DNA of 64,000 nt from Streptomyces sp. GESEQ-4 (GTDB lineage: Bacteria > Actinomycetota > Actinomycetes > Streptomycetales > Streptomycetaceae): NCBI RefSeq assembly GCF_017948455.1, contig NZ_JAFFSU010000004.1, positions 124,001-188,000 on the forward strand, in the 5' to 3' direction. Below are positions 45,991 through 54,641 of the stretch, piece after piece; position 1 is the first letter of the stretch; the number at the start of each line of letters is the position of its first letter. The position numbers and the translations under genes are program-made. A model generated the notes under the pieces. That model worked only from the letters and a program-made list of their open reading frames with translations, ran no database searches and was not told where the DNA came from.

Positions 45991-46070
45991 GACGGGCTCC
46001 TCATATGCGTCTGCGTCTCTGACATGAAACATACGCGGGTGTGCAGGATGCGCGGGGAGCACCACGGATC

Positions 46071-46115
46071 GGCTCCGGTGCCGGACAACACCGGCAGGTG
46101 GTCGGCACCGGAGCC
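46071..46115. terminator. Long hairpin terminator downstream of DUF305 gene
   Basis: GGCTCCGGTGCC (46071-46082) pairs with GGCACCGGAGCC (46104-46115). An outer GCACCAC/GTGGTGC pair extends it. It ends the DUF305 transcript before the CBS promoter. Confidence 0.8.
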
Positions 46116-46153
46116 GAGCGGGGTGGTGCGCGGCAGTCAGTCAGTGACGCGGA

Positions 46154-46822
46154 TCAGAGCCGGTCGAGGATGTCCTGGAGCTGCTCGACCTCGGCGGACT
46201 GACCCTTGACGATGGCGTCCGCCATCTTCTTGGCGTCGGCGTTCTTGCCGTTCTTCTGCTCGTCCTCGGCCGTGGTGATCGCGCCGTCGTGGTGCTCGAT
46301 CATCATCTGAGCGAACATCTTGTCGAACTCCGCGCCCTTCATGGCCTTGAGGTCGGCCATGCCCTCCTCGGACATCATGCCGCCCGTGCCCGAGCCGCCG
46401 GAGTGGTCCATGCCCTCCATGCCCTCCATGGACTCCGCCTCGGCCGGCTTGTTCCAGGACTCCAGCCAGCCCTTCATCGTCTGGATCTCGGGGTCCTGGG
46501 CCTTCTCGATCTTCCCGGCGATGTCCTTGATCTCCGCGTCGGAGGCACGGCCGCCGGCCAGCTCGGCCATCTCCAGGGCCTGCTTGTGGTGCGGGATCAT
46601 CATCTGGGCGAACATGACGTCCGCGTCGTTGAAGTCGCCGGCCTTGGCCCCGGCCTCGGCGTTCGCCGTGGCCGAGGAGCTGCCGCTGCCGTGGTCCGTG
46701 CCGCTCGAGTCGTCGCCGTTGTCGCCGCAGGCGGAGAGCAGCAGGGCTCCCGCCGCGACGATGCCGACGGCCGTGACATGGCGGGCCGGCTTGCCGCGCA
46801 GGGCGCGCGTGAAGGCAGTCAT
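46154..46822 (-). CDS. DUF305 lipoprotein (His/Met-rich, metal-related)
   Basis: 222 residues from an ATG behind GAGGTGA. Lipobox LLLSACGDN. Two DUF305 halves each carry the signature: MFAQMMIPHHKQALEMAEL and MFAQMMIEHHDGAITTAED. A Met/His/Gly-rich linker (ESMEGMEGMDHSGGSG) lies between. DUF305 proteins bind copper or other soft metals on the cell surface. The adjacent DUF6153 gene is a frequent partner in actinobacteria. Confidence 0.92.
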   Translation of the reverse strand: MTAFTRALRGKPARHVTAVGIVAAGALLLSACGDNGDDSSGTDHGSGSSSATANAEAGAKAGDFNDADVMFAQMMIPHHKQALEMAELAGGRASDAEIKDIAGKIEKAQDPEIQTMKGWLESWNKPAEAESMEGMEGMDHSGGSGTGGMMSEEGMADLKAMKGAEFDKMFAQMMIEHHDGAITTAEDEQKNGKNADAKKMADAIVKGQSAEVEQLQDILDRL

Positions 46823-46917
46823 GGTGGATCTCACCTCGTGTTTGTCGGTTCTCTGGCTGTGTGGCCGTACGCGAGATCGCGGCCGCGCGTGGTGCGCGCC
46901 CGCGAGGGCGTAGCGGC

Positions 46918-47346
46918 TTACTGCCGCAGAACCGACAACTGGGTCAGATCAGGTGGGCGAGGGGGTGGAGCGGTGCGCCGCAGGACAGGCGCCTGGGCGA
47001 GAGCGTCCGCCAGACAGCCGGGACTGCGGGCGAGCGCTGATCGCAGCAGTGCGACGAGGATCCAGGCGGCGAAGAGGACCGCCACGCACAGCGACACCAT
47101 GTCCATGGCCATGACCGGCACGTCCGCGGACGCCGCCTGCGCCGGGTCCGAGTGAGCCGGGGCCGACTGCGCCGGAACCATCGCCGCCGACGCGTGGGAC
47201 CCGGTATCCATCGCCGACACGGACGCGTGCGATGACTCGTCCGGATGCCCCACGGTGTGCATCACGAACACGCCGAGCGCGAGCACGACGACGAGCAGCA
47301 GATGCCCGAGGGCGCCTCCTGCTCGTACGCAACGGCTCACGTGCAC
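46918..47346 (-). CDS. DUF6153-type small membrane protein
   Basis: 142 residues from a GTG 8 bases behind AAGGAG. Two membrane segments: LLLVVVLALGVFVMHTVGH and MDMVSLCVAVLFAAWILVAL. Between them is a Ser/Ala/His-rich extracytoplasmic stretch (HPDESSHASVSAMDTGSHAS). The His/Met content and the DUF305 neighbour suggest copper handling. Basic cytoplasmic tail with RRTAPPPRPPDLTQL. Function not established. Confidence 0.82.
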   Translation of the reverse strand: MHVSRCVRAGGALGHLLLVVVLALGVFVMHTVGHPDESSHASVSAMDTGSHASAAMVPAQSAPAHSDPAQAASADVPVMAMDMVSLCVAVLFAAWILVALLRSALARSPGCLADALAQAPVLRRTAPPPRPPDLTQLSVLRQ

Positions 47347-47406
47347 TGCGGGAACTCCTTCGTCGTCGACGCTACATACGGTACTTTCGCGCCCCGTGCT
47401 CAATCG

Positions 47407-48468
47407 TCATGGGTGCAGGACGGCTTCTCCCTTGACCCGGATTCCGGTGCGGTCACCGGGCTGTACGGCGAGAGGGCCGGACGCCCGGATGTCCACGGGG
47501 TCGTCCAGGCCGTCCACGGTCACGGTGACCATGGCGTCGTGGCCGTAGAAGCGCACGTCGGTGACCGTGCCGCCGGCCGGTGCGGAGGCGGGTTCAGTGA
47601 GTTCGAGTTGCTCCGGGCGCAGCAGCACAGTGCCCGAACCCGTATGTGTGCTCGCGTCCTTGGCGAGCGGGACGGTGCCCAGCGCCGTGTCCGCCGTGGT
47701 GCCGCCGAGTGCGGTGGCCCGGAGCAGGACGGCGTCGCCGACGAAGCCGGCGACCCAGGGGTCGGCCGGGCGCCGGTAGACCTGTTGCGGGGTGTCGCAC
47801 TGGGCCACGCGGCCGTCGCGGACGACGGCGACGAGGTCGGCGGTGGACAGGGCCTCCTGCTGGTCATGGGTGACCAGGACGGCGGTGGCGCCGCTGAGGC
47901 GCAGGGCGGTGCGGACGTCGGCGCGGACCCCGGCGCGCAGGGCACTGTCCAAGGCGTTGAACGGCTCATCCAGCAGGACCAGTGCCGGGCGCGGTGCCAG
48001 GGCACGGGCCAGGGCGATGCGTTGCTGCTGGCCGCCGGACAACTCGTGGGGCATCCGCTCGCCGTAGCCGGCCAGCCCGACCAGGTCCAGCATCTCCTCC
48101 GTACGGCGTCTGCGCGCGGTCCGGTCGAGGCCGGTCAGGCCGAAGGCGACGTTGCGGGCCACGCTCAAGTGCGGGAACAGCGCGCCCTCTTGGGGGACGA
48201 TGCCGATGCGGCGCCGCTCCGGCGGCAGCTGGACGCCGGGGCCGGTCAGGACGCGTCCGCCGACGGTGACGCTGCCCGCGTCGGCACGCAGGAAGCCCGC
48301 GATGACGCGCAGCAGGGTGGTCTTGCCGCACCCCGAGGGGCCGAGCACCGCGGCCAGGGCGCCGCCGGGGACGGTGAGGTCGAGTCCGTCGAGGACGGGC
48401 GGGGCGTGTGGGCCGTAGGACTTGGTCAGTCCCTCGACACGCAGGTCGCTGACGTGCGGTTCGGTCAT
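47407..48468 (-). CDS. Fe(III) ABC importer ATPase (FbpC type)
   Basis: 353 residues, ATG overlapping the permease stop (ATGA). Walker [11 protein letters not shown]-loop VPQEG, signature [15 protein letters not shown], Walker [13 protein letters not shown] and switch His in LVTHDQQEA. The C-terminal third is a TOBE regulatory domain ([13 protein letters not shown]). It powers uptake by the two-domain permease. The operon faces iron boxes 100 bases or more upstream of its first gene. Confidence 0.95.
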   Translation of the reverse strand: MTEPHVSDLRVEGLTKSYGPHAPPVLDGLDLTVPGGALAAVLGPSGCGKTTLLRVIAGFLRADAGSVTVGGRVLTGPGVQLPPERRRIGIVPQEGALFPHLSVARNVAFGLTGLDRTARRRRTEEMLDLVGLAGYGERMPHELSGGQQQRIALARALAPRPALVLLDEPFNALDSALRAGVRADVRTALRLSGATAVLVTHDQQEALSTADLVAVVRDGRVAQCDTPQQVYRRPADPWVAGFVGDAVLLRATALGGTTADTALGTVPLAKDASTHTGSGTVLLRPEQLELTEPASAPAGGTVTDVRFYGHDAMVTVTVDGLDDPVDIRASGPLAVQPGDRTGIRVKGEAVLHP

Positions 48469-50033
48469 GTGCGGTGTCTCCCCAGGAGGTAGGAGGGGAT
48501 CGCGGCCAGCAGGATCAGCGCGGCGGCGTAGGGCGCCGCGGCGGCGTAGGAGGCGGTGCCGGTCTCCGTCCACAGACGGGTGGCCAGGGTGTCCATGCCG
48601 GTGGGGCGCAGCAGGAGGGTGGCGGGGAGTTCCTTCATGCAGACCACGAAGGTGAGCGCGGCTCCCGCCGCCACGCCGGGCGCGGCCAGCGGTACGGTGA
48701 CCTCGCGCAGGACCCGCCAGGGCCCGCGGCCCAACGACCGTGCCACGTCCTCGAGTCCGGGCGGAGCCTGGAGGACCGCGGCGCGCGTGGCGGCGACCGC
48801 GACGGGCAGGAACAGCACGGCGTACGCGCCGACCAGCAGCGGGAGTTCCTGGTACAGCGGGTGGGCGTAGCGCACGGCGAAGAAGACGAGCGACAGGGCG
48901 ATGGTGATGCCCGGCAGGGCGTGGCCCGCGTATGCGGCCTGTTCCAGCAGATGGGCGGCCCGGCCCCGGTGACGGGCGGCGATCACCCCGATGGGCAGGG
49001 CGAGCAGGGTGGTCAGCGCGGCGCCCGCGGCGGCGACGCCGAGCGTGGCCGTGGCGGTCTCGGTGAGGCGGGCCGGGTCCCAGGTCGCCGAGTTGCCGAC
49101 GGCCAGCCAGTAGCCGAGCGTGGCGAGCGGGAACGCGATGGCGGCGGCCGTGACGGCGCCGCACCAACTCAGTGACGGCACAAGCCACTTCCCGAGCGGC
49201 GCGGGGTCCGCCGGGCGAGCGGTGCCGGTGCCGGTTCGCGCGTACCGGGCACGTCCCCGCGTGCGCGCTTCGGCGGCGACCAGGGCCACGGTGAGCATCA
49301 CGAGCACGACGCTGAGTGCGGCGGCCGGGGTCCGGTCGAAGGACGCCCGGTAGGAGGTGTAGATGCCGCGGGTGAAGGTGTCGTACCGCATCAGCGAGAC
49401 CGCGCCGAAGTCGGAGAACACGTACAGCGCCACCAGGACCGCCCCGCCGGCGGCGGCCGGGCGCAGTTGCGGGAGGGTGACACGCCAGAAGGTGCGCAGC
49501 GGCCCGAGGCCGAGGGAGCGTGCGGCCTCCTCCTGCGCGGGGTCGGTGCGGCGCAGCGCGGCGGCGACGGGCAGATGGACGTACGGGAAGCTCACCAGGG
49601 TCAGCGACAGGGCGGAGCCGGTGAAGCCGGCCAGGTGCGGGGCGGCGGACAGCCACGCGAAGGCGGCGACGTAACTCGGCACGGCCAGCGGCAGGGTCAC
49701 CAGCACCGCCCAGCCGCGCGCCCACGGCAGGTTCGTACGGGTGGTCAGCCAGGCCAGCGAGACGCCGAGGAGCAGACAGGCCGCCACCACGACCGCGGCC
49801 AGCGCGATGCTGCGGCCGAGCAGCTGGGCGGCGTGCTCGGTGGTGACGATGCGCCAGGCGTAGCCCGGCCCGCGTTCCAGGGCGCGCACGCAGAGGTACA
49901 CCAGCGGGAGCAGCGCGAACGCGGCGGCCACAGTCGCCGGCAGGCCCAGCACCCACGGCACCCGCCCGGCCGGCCGAAGCCGCGGGACCGGGCGAGTGCG
50001 GGAGTCTTTCGTGACGGACGGACCCGTCTCCAT
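48465..50033 (-). CDS. Fe(III) ABC importer permease, two fused halves
   Basis: 522 residues from the ATG at 50033; the frame upstream overlaps the binding-protein gene and is not protein-like. About 12 membrane segments in two homologous halves. Each has an EAA loop: EEAARSLGLGPLRTFWRVTLPQ and EDVARSLGRGPWRVLREVTVP. This is the FbpB/SfuB arrangement. It forms the membrane channel for ferric iron. A gap of 14 bases separates it from the binding protein. Confidence 0.93.
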   Translation of the reverse strand: METGPSVTKDSRTRPVPRLRPAGRVPWVLGLPATVAAAFALLPLVYLCVRALERGPGYAWRIVTTEHAAQLLGRSIALAAVVVAACLLLGVSLAWLTTRTNLPWARGWAVLVTLPLAVPSYVAAFAWLSAAPHLAGFTGSALSLTLVSFPYVHLPVAAALRRTDPAQEEAARSLGLGPLRTFWRVTLPQLRPAAAGGAVLVALYVFSDFGAVSLMRYDTFTRGIYTSYRASFDRTPAAALSVVLVMLTVALVAAEARTRGRARYARTGTGTARPADPAPLGKWLVPSLSWCGAVTAAAIAFPLATLGYWLAVGNSATWDPARLTETATATLGVAAAGAALTTLLALPIGVIAARHRGRAAHLLEQAAYAGHALPGITIALSLVFFAVRYAHPLYQELPLLVGAYAVLFLPVAVAATRAAVLQAPPGLEDVARSLGRGPWRVLREVTVPLAAPGVAAGAALTFVVCMKELPATLLLRPTGMDTLATRLWTETGTASYAAAAPYAAALILLAAIPSYLLGRHRT

Positions 50034-50047
50034 CGGCTGACCGGGCC

Positions 50048-51067
50048 TCAGACCAGTCCGGCTTCCTGGAGCATGGCCAGTGTCTCCTTGAGCGAGTCCA
50101 GCTCGCCGAGGTTGATCTTGGGCGCCTGAAGGGAGTCGAGCGCGGGCAGGCCGTCCACCGGAGCGACGCCGGCGGCCAGCGGGTACTCCTTGGTCTCGTC
50201 GGCGAAGTACGTCTGGGCCTCCTCGCCGAGCAGGAAGTCCGCCGCCTGCTGCGCGTAGTCGGCCGCCTTCTTGTCGGCGCCCTTCAGCAGGCCGACCCCG
50301 GCGACGTTGACCAGGCCGCCCGGGTCGCCGCCCGGCAGGAAGTGGAGTTTGGCGGTGAGCTTGCCCTCGCCCTCCTCCGCGGCCTTCTCGTACCAGTAGT
50401 AGTGGTTGATCAGGCCGAGAGAGACCTCCCCGGAGTCCACGGCTTCGAGGATCTCGGTGTTCTTCTCGTACACCTTCGGGGAGTTGGCCTTGAAGCCCTT
50501 CAGCCAGTCGCGGGTGGCGTCGTTGCCCTCCAGGACCCGCATGCCGGTGACGAACGCCTGGAAGGAGGCGTTGTTCGGCGCGAACCCGACACGGCCCTTC
50601 CACTCCGGCTCGGTCAACGCCTGCACGCTGTCCGGCGGTGTGGAGACCTTGCCCGGGTGGTACGCGAGGACCCGGACCCGCCCGGAGACGCCGACCCAGT
50701 CACCTTCCCCGCCCCGGTAGGCCGCGTCGACCTTGTCGAGCGTCGGCTGCGGAAGGGCCGTCAGCACGCCTTCCTTCGACAGGGCACCGAGGGCACCCGC
50801 GTCCTGCGAGAAGAACAGCCCGGCCTCGGTCTTGCCGCCCTCCTCCAGGATCTGGGCGGCCAGTTCCGCGCTGTCGCCGTACCGCACCTCGACGTTGGCG
50901 TCGAGCTTCTTCTCGAGCTTCTCCAGCAGCGGTTCGACCAGGTCCTCGTTGCGACCGGAGTAGATGACCAGGTCGGCCGGCTCGTCGCTGCACGCCGCGA
51001 GCGCCGGGGTGAGCAGGCCGAGGGCGAGGAGCGGTACGGCGAGACGTCTGGCCGAGGGGCGTCGCAT
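50048..51067 (-). CDS. Fe(III) ABC importer substrate-binding lipoprotein
   Basis: 339 residues from an ATG behind GGAAGG. Lipobox LAACSDE, then the FbpA/SfuA pattern: LVIYSGRNEDLVEPLLEKL, AGLFFSQDAGALGAL, WVGVSGRVRVLAYHP, VGFAPNNASFQAFV and LGLINHYYWYEKA, whose paired Tyr residues bind ferric ion in this family. First gene of the operon. The TAAGGTAAAG iron box lies about 120 bases upstream. Confidence 0.94.
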   Translation of the reverse strand: MRRPSARRLAVPLLALGLLTPALAACSDEPADLVIYSGRNEDLVEPLLEKLEKKLDANVEVRYGDSAELAAQILEEGGKTEAGLFFSQDAGALGALSKEGVLTALPQPTLDKVDAAYRGGEGDWVGVSGRVRVLAYHPGKVSTPPDSVQALTEPEWKGRVGFAPNNASFQAFVTGMRVLEGNDATRDWLKGFKANSPKVYEKNTEILEAVDSGEVSLGLINHYYWYEKAAEEGEGKLTAKLHFLPGGDPGGLVNVAGVGLLKGADKKAADYAQQAADFLLGEEAQTYFADETKEYPLAAGVAPVDGLPALDSLQAPKINLGELDSLKETLAMLQEAGLV

Positions 51068-51188
51068 GGTGAAGCCTTCCTGACATGGCTCACCTCCGAG
51101 GCCGGACAACGCGCCGTGGAGACGGGGAGGGAGAGCGAGCGGGGAGCGGGGAGCGGTGCCGCGAAGGAACCTGTGAACGCCCTATGAA

Positions 51189-51207
51189 TAAGGTAAAGCT
51201 AACCTCA
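51189..51207. promoter_or_regulatory. Iron box 1 (DmdR1/IdeR/DtxR type)
   Basis: TAAGGTAAAGCTAACCTCA agrees with the 19-bp consensus TTAGGTTAGGCTAACCTAA at 15 of 19 positions. It lies upstream of the iron ABC operon and would repress it when iron is high. Confidence 0.8.
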
Positions 51208-51305
51208 TCGTCAAGAACGGCTGGATAACGACGGTTGTCCAGCCTTCCGGACGCGCCCCTGTGAGCCCGCCACGCGCTCCTTGTGATGTTTCTGTGCCTT
51301 TCCTT

Positions 51306-51324
51306 TGAGGTTAGGCATACCTAA
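51306..51324. promoter_or_regulatory. Iron box 2 (DmdR1/IdeR/DtxR type)
   Basis: TGAGGTTAGGCATACCTAA agrees with the same consensus at 16 of 19 positions. It ends 10 bases before the GTG of the A-PCP-acyltransferase gene, covering its likely -10 region. Confidence 0.85.
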
Positions 51325-51334
51325 TACTTCGCCT

Positions 51335-53911
51335 GTGCTCACCCCCTCCGACCTGCTCCCAGGCGTGCCCGGCGCCATCTCGCCGCTGTTCGCCAGACGC
51401 CTCGCCGCACACGGCGACCGCGTCGCCCTACTGACCCCCGACGGCGAACTGACCTACGGCGAACTGGCCGAAAAAGTCGCACAGTTGGCCGCACTCCTGG
51501 GAACCCGGAGGCGGCTGGTGCTGCTCGCCGGCGCCAACACGGCCGACGCCCTCATCGCTTACCTCGCCGCGCTCGCGGCCGGCCACCCGGTCCTGCTGGT
51601 CCCCGGCGACAACGACGAAGCCGTGCGGTCCCTGACCGCCGCGTACGACCCGGACGTCGTGATCGGCGCCGACCCCTCAGGGCACTGGCGCCTCGACGAA
51701 CGGCGGACCGTCTCCGCCCACGCACTCCACCCGGACCTCGCCCTGCTGCTGAGCACCTCGGGCTCCACCGGCTCGCCCAAGCTGGTCCGGCTGTCGTACG
51801 AGAACCTCGAGGCCAACGCCGAGTCCATCGCCACGTACCTGGACATCCGCGAAGCGGACCGCGCCGCCACCACGCTGCCCATGCACTACTGCTACGGCCT
51901 GTCGGTCATCAACAGCCACCTGCTGCGCGGCGCCGGACTGATCCTCACCGACCGCTCCGTCGCCGACGACGGCTTCTGGGGCCTCTTCCGCGCCGCACAC
52001 GGCACCACCTTCGCCGCCGTCCCGTACACCTTCGACCTGCTGGACCGGACCGGCTTCGCCGACCTGCGCCTGCCCCACCTGCGCTGCATCACCCAGGCAG
52101 GCGGCCGGCTCGCCCCCGAACGGGTCGGCCACTACGCCGAGTTGGGCCGACGCGACGGCTGGGACCTGTATGTGATGTACGGCCAGACCGAGGCCACCGC
52201 CCGCATGGCCTACCTGCCCCCACACCTCGCCGCGACCCACCCCGAGACGATCGGCGTCCCCATACCCGGCGGCTCCTTCCACCTGGAGCCCCACCCGGAC
52301 TGGCCGGGTGCCGACACCGGCGAACTGGTCTACGCGGGCCCGAACGTCATGCTCGGCTACGCCGAACACCCCACCGACCTCGCGCTGGGCCGCACGACCC
52401 AGGCCCTCCACACCGGTGACATCGCCCGTCGCACCCCGGACGGGCTGTACGAGATAGTCGGCCGCAGCAGCCGTTTCGCGAAGATACTGGGCCTGCGGAT
52501 CGCTCCGGAACGCGTCGAGGCGCTGCTGCACCGGCACGGCTTCAGCGCCCTCTGCGCCGGCGCCGACGGCGCGCTGGTGGTCGCCGTAGCGGGCGGGAGC
52601 GACACCGACACGAGCCGGGCGCGACGCCTCGTGACCGGTGAGTTCGGGCTCCCACCCCGGGCAGTCGCCGTCCATGTCCTGCCCGAACTGCCCCGACTGC
52701 CCACGGGCAAGCCCGACCATGAGGCCGTACGCAGACTCGGCGGCGCACCCACGCCGAGGTCGGACGAACAGCCGTCGGACCTGGTCCAGTTGTACGCCGA
52801 GATCCTCGACCGCGCCGACGTCACTGAGAACAGCAGTTTCGTTTCGCTGGGGGGCGACTCACTGTCGTATGTCGAGATGTCGCTCAACTTGGAGCAGACG
52901 CTAGGCCATCTGCCACCCGACTGGCACACCAGACCCATACGCGACCTCCGCACGCCGGAGCCCGCCGAGTCCGCACCGGGGAAGGGCTCACGCAGACGAC
53001 GCACCCTGGAGACCGGCATCGCGCTGCGCGCCGCGGCGATCGTCATGATCGTCGGCTCGCACATCCACGTCTTCTACGTCAAAGGCGGCGCCCACCTGCT
53101 GCTGGCGGTCGCGGGCTACAACCTCGCCCGCTTCCACCTCACCCCCTCCGCGGAGCGCCGCGAACGTGTCCGGCACGGGCTGCGTAGCATCGCCCGCATC
53201 GTCCTGCCCAGCCTGGCCTGGATCGCCCTCGTCCTGCCGCTCACCGACGACTACGGCCTCACCAACCTCGTCCTGCTGCACAGCGTCCTCGGCCCGCACG
53301 ACAGCGACACGGCCATGCACTTCTGGTTCGTCGAGGCGCTCACCTACATCCTGGTGGCCGCCATCGCCCTGCTGAGCCTGCGTGTCGTGGACCGCGCCGA
53401 ACGGCGCTTCCCCTTCGCCCTCCCCATGACGATCGCGGCGCTGGGGCTCGTCACCCGCTACGACCTCCTCGGCCTGCGCGACCGGTTCCACATCCCCTCG
53501 GCGGCCGTGGTCTTCTGGCTGTTCGCGCTGGGCTGGGCCGCGGCGAAGGCGCACACCTCCCGGCAGCGCATCCTGGTGACCGCGGCGGCGGTGGCCACGA
53601 TTCCCGGCTTCTTCCCCGGCGAGCCGTTCCGGGACGCCGTCATCACGGCCGGCTTTGTGCTCCTGGTGTGGGTCCGCACCCTGCCGAGCCTCGGGCGGGT
53701 CAACACCGTGGCGGGCGTGCTGGCGAGCAGCTCGCTGTACATCTACCTGACCCACTGGCAGATCTTCCCCCTGATCGACGACTTCTCCGGATGGCTGGCC
53801 CTGCTCGCCTCACTCCTGTTCGGCATCGGCTACGCCGCGGTGGCGGGCCGGACGATGCGGCGACTGTCGGGCCTGCGAGCGCGGCGCCGAGGTCAAGCGG
53901 CGGCGGGCTAG
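51335..53911 (+). CDS. Adenylation - carrier - acyltransferase-3 fusion protein
   Basis: 858 residues from a GTG at 51335; no ribosome site, so the transcript may be leaderless. Residues about 1-470 are an acyl/aminoacyl adenylation domain: LLLSTSGSTGSPKLVRLS (A3), YGQTEATARM (A5), GELVYAGPNVMLGY (A7), HTGDIARR and LPTGKPDHEAVR with the core lysine (A10). Residues about 475-550 are a carrier domain with phosphopantetheine Ser509 in SLGGDSLSYVE. Residues about 560-858 are an acyltransferase-3 membrane domain: ALRAAAIVMIVGSHIHV with H576, then GGAHLLLAVAGYNLARF and LYIYLTHWQIF. All three steps of activating, carrying and transferring an acyl or aminoacyl group are in one chain. The substrate is unknown. 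Iron box 2 controls it. Confidence 0.88.
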   Translation: MLTPSDLLPGVPGAISPLFARRLAAHGDRVALLTPDGELTYGELAEKVAQLAALLGTRRRLVLLAGANTADALIAYLAALAAGHPVLLVPGDNDEAVRSLTAAYDPDVVIGADPSGHWRLDERRTVSAHALHPDLALLLSTSGSTGSPKLVRLSYENLEANAESIATYLDIREADRAATTLPMHYCYGLSVINSHLLRGAGLILTDRSVADDGFWGLFRAAHGTTFAAVPYTFDLLDRTGFADLRLPHLRCITQAGGRLAPERVGHYAELGRRDGWDLYVMYGQTEATARMAYLPPHLAATHPETIGVPIPGGSFHLEPHPDWPGADTGELVYAGPNVMLGYAEHPTDLALGRTTQALHTGDIARRTPDGLYEIVGRSSRFAKILGLRIAPERVEALLHRHGFSALCAGADGALVVAVAGGSDTDTSRARRLVTGEFGLPPRAVAVHVLPELPRLPTGKPDHEAVRRLGGAPTPRSDEQPSDLVQLYAEILDRADVTENSSFVSLGGDSLSYVEMSLNLEQTLGHLPPDWHTRPIRDLRTPEPAESAPGKGSRRRRTLETGIALRAAAIVMIVGSHIHVFYVKGGAHLLLAVAGYNLARFHLTPSAERRERVRHGLRSIARIVLPSLAWIALVLPLTDDYGLTNLVLLHSVLGPHDSDTAMHFWFVEALTYILVAAIALLSLRVVDRAERRFPFALPMTIAALGLVTRYDLLGLRDRFHIPSAAVVFWLFALGWAAAKAHTSRQRILVTAAAVATIPGFFPGEPFRDAVITAGFVLLVWVRTLPSLGRVNTVAGVLASSSLYIYLTHWQIFPLIDDFSGWLALLASLLFGIGYAAVAGRTMRRLSGLRARRRGQAAAG

Positions 53912-53936
53912 ACCACAATTTCATTGCCCCTCTTTA

Positions 53937-53957
53937 TGAAAACGATTATCGTCTTAT
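53937..53957. promoter_or_regulatory. Zur-like operator before the anchored-repeat operon
   Basis: TGAAAACGATTATCGTCT has the core inverted repeat ACGAT-T-ATCGT and matches Zur boxes of the TGAAAACGATTTTCA type in its left arm. It lies 42 bases before the first gene of the metal-transport operon. Zinc control is inferred; manganese or other metal control is possible. Confidence 0.6.
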
Positions 53958-53999
53958 TCGTGCCCGTGCGGGCATGAACATGACCCAGGGGGGTTTCTT

Positions 54000-54641
54000 T
54001 TGCGTACCCGCAGACGTCTGCTGACCGTCACCGGTATCGCCGCCGCCGCGCTCGCCACGGCCGGCCTCAACTCATCCGCCTTCGCCGCCACCACGCTGAG
54101 CAGCGGCCACGTCGACGTCCTCGACGCCGAGTGGGACGGCTCCGACCTGCACCTGCACGTCCACGACGAGGAGACCGAAACCGAGTACGAGCCGGCGGAC
54201 GTCACGCTGGCCGTACCGGCGGCGGCGAAGGTCGCCAACCCGGGCCACGGCTGGCTGGGTTCGGGCAGCCAGATCTGGCTGCTGCCGGACACCGAAGCCG
54301 CCGCCGACGCGGCCGGGGTCCTCTTCCCGGGCATCTCCGCCGAGCACCTGACCACGGGCGTGTTCGCCAACAACACCATCAGCTACCGCCTCCTCAGCGC
54401 CACCCGCAACGGCGCCACGACCGAGGACTTCAGCGTCTATTCCGGCAGCACCCGCTGGTACGACAGCAACACCGCCACCACCTCCTTCAAGTCCAGGAAC
54501 TTCCCCGTCGGCTCCCACAACCACGCCAACTGGGCCTTCGAGGAAGCCGGTACCTACCAGCTCACCTTCAGGGTCCAGGGCACGGTGAACGGCGGGACCG
54601 AGTCGGCCACCGCGACGTACACCGTCGTCGTCAGCTCGTGA
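54000..54641 (+). CDS. Secreted choice-of-anchor-M (anchored-repeat) protein 1
   Basis: 213 residues starting with TTG behind AGGGGGG. Signal peptide with twin Arg (RTRRRLLTVTGIAAAALATA, cleavage near AFAATT). One repeat domain follows: LSSGHVDVLDAEWDGSDLHLHV ... WLGSGSQIWLLPD ... NHANWAFEEAGTYQLTFRVQG. No membrane anchor at the C-terminus, so it is released or held by partners. The His-rich LHLHVHDEETE stretch may bind metal. First gene of a six-gene overlapping operon. Confidence 0.85.
   Translation: MRTRRRLLTVTGIAAAALATAGLNSSAFAATTLSSGHVDVLDAEWDGSDLHLHVHDEETETEYEPADVTLAVPAAAKVANPGHGWLGSGSQIWLLPDTEAAADAAGVLFPGISAEHLTTGVFANNTISYRLLSATRNGATTEDFSVYSGSTRWYDSNTATTSFKSRNFPVGSHNHANWAFEEAGTYQLTFRVQGTVNGGTESATATYTVVVSS

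Noticed and set aside
50034..50603. Upstream extension of the iron permease frame
   Set aside because: It overlaps the binding-protein gene out of frame and has no membrane or domain pattern.
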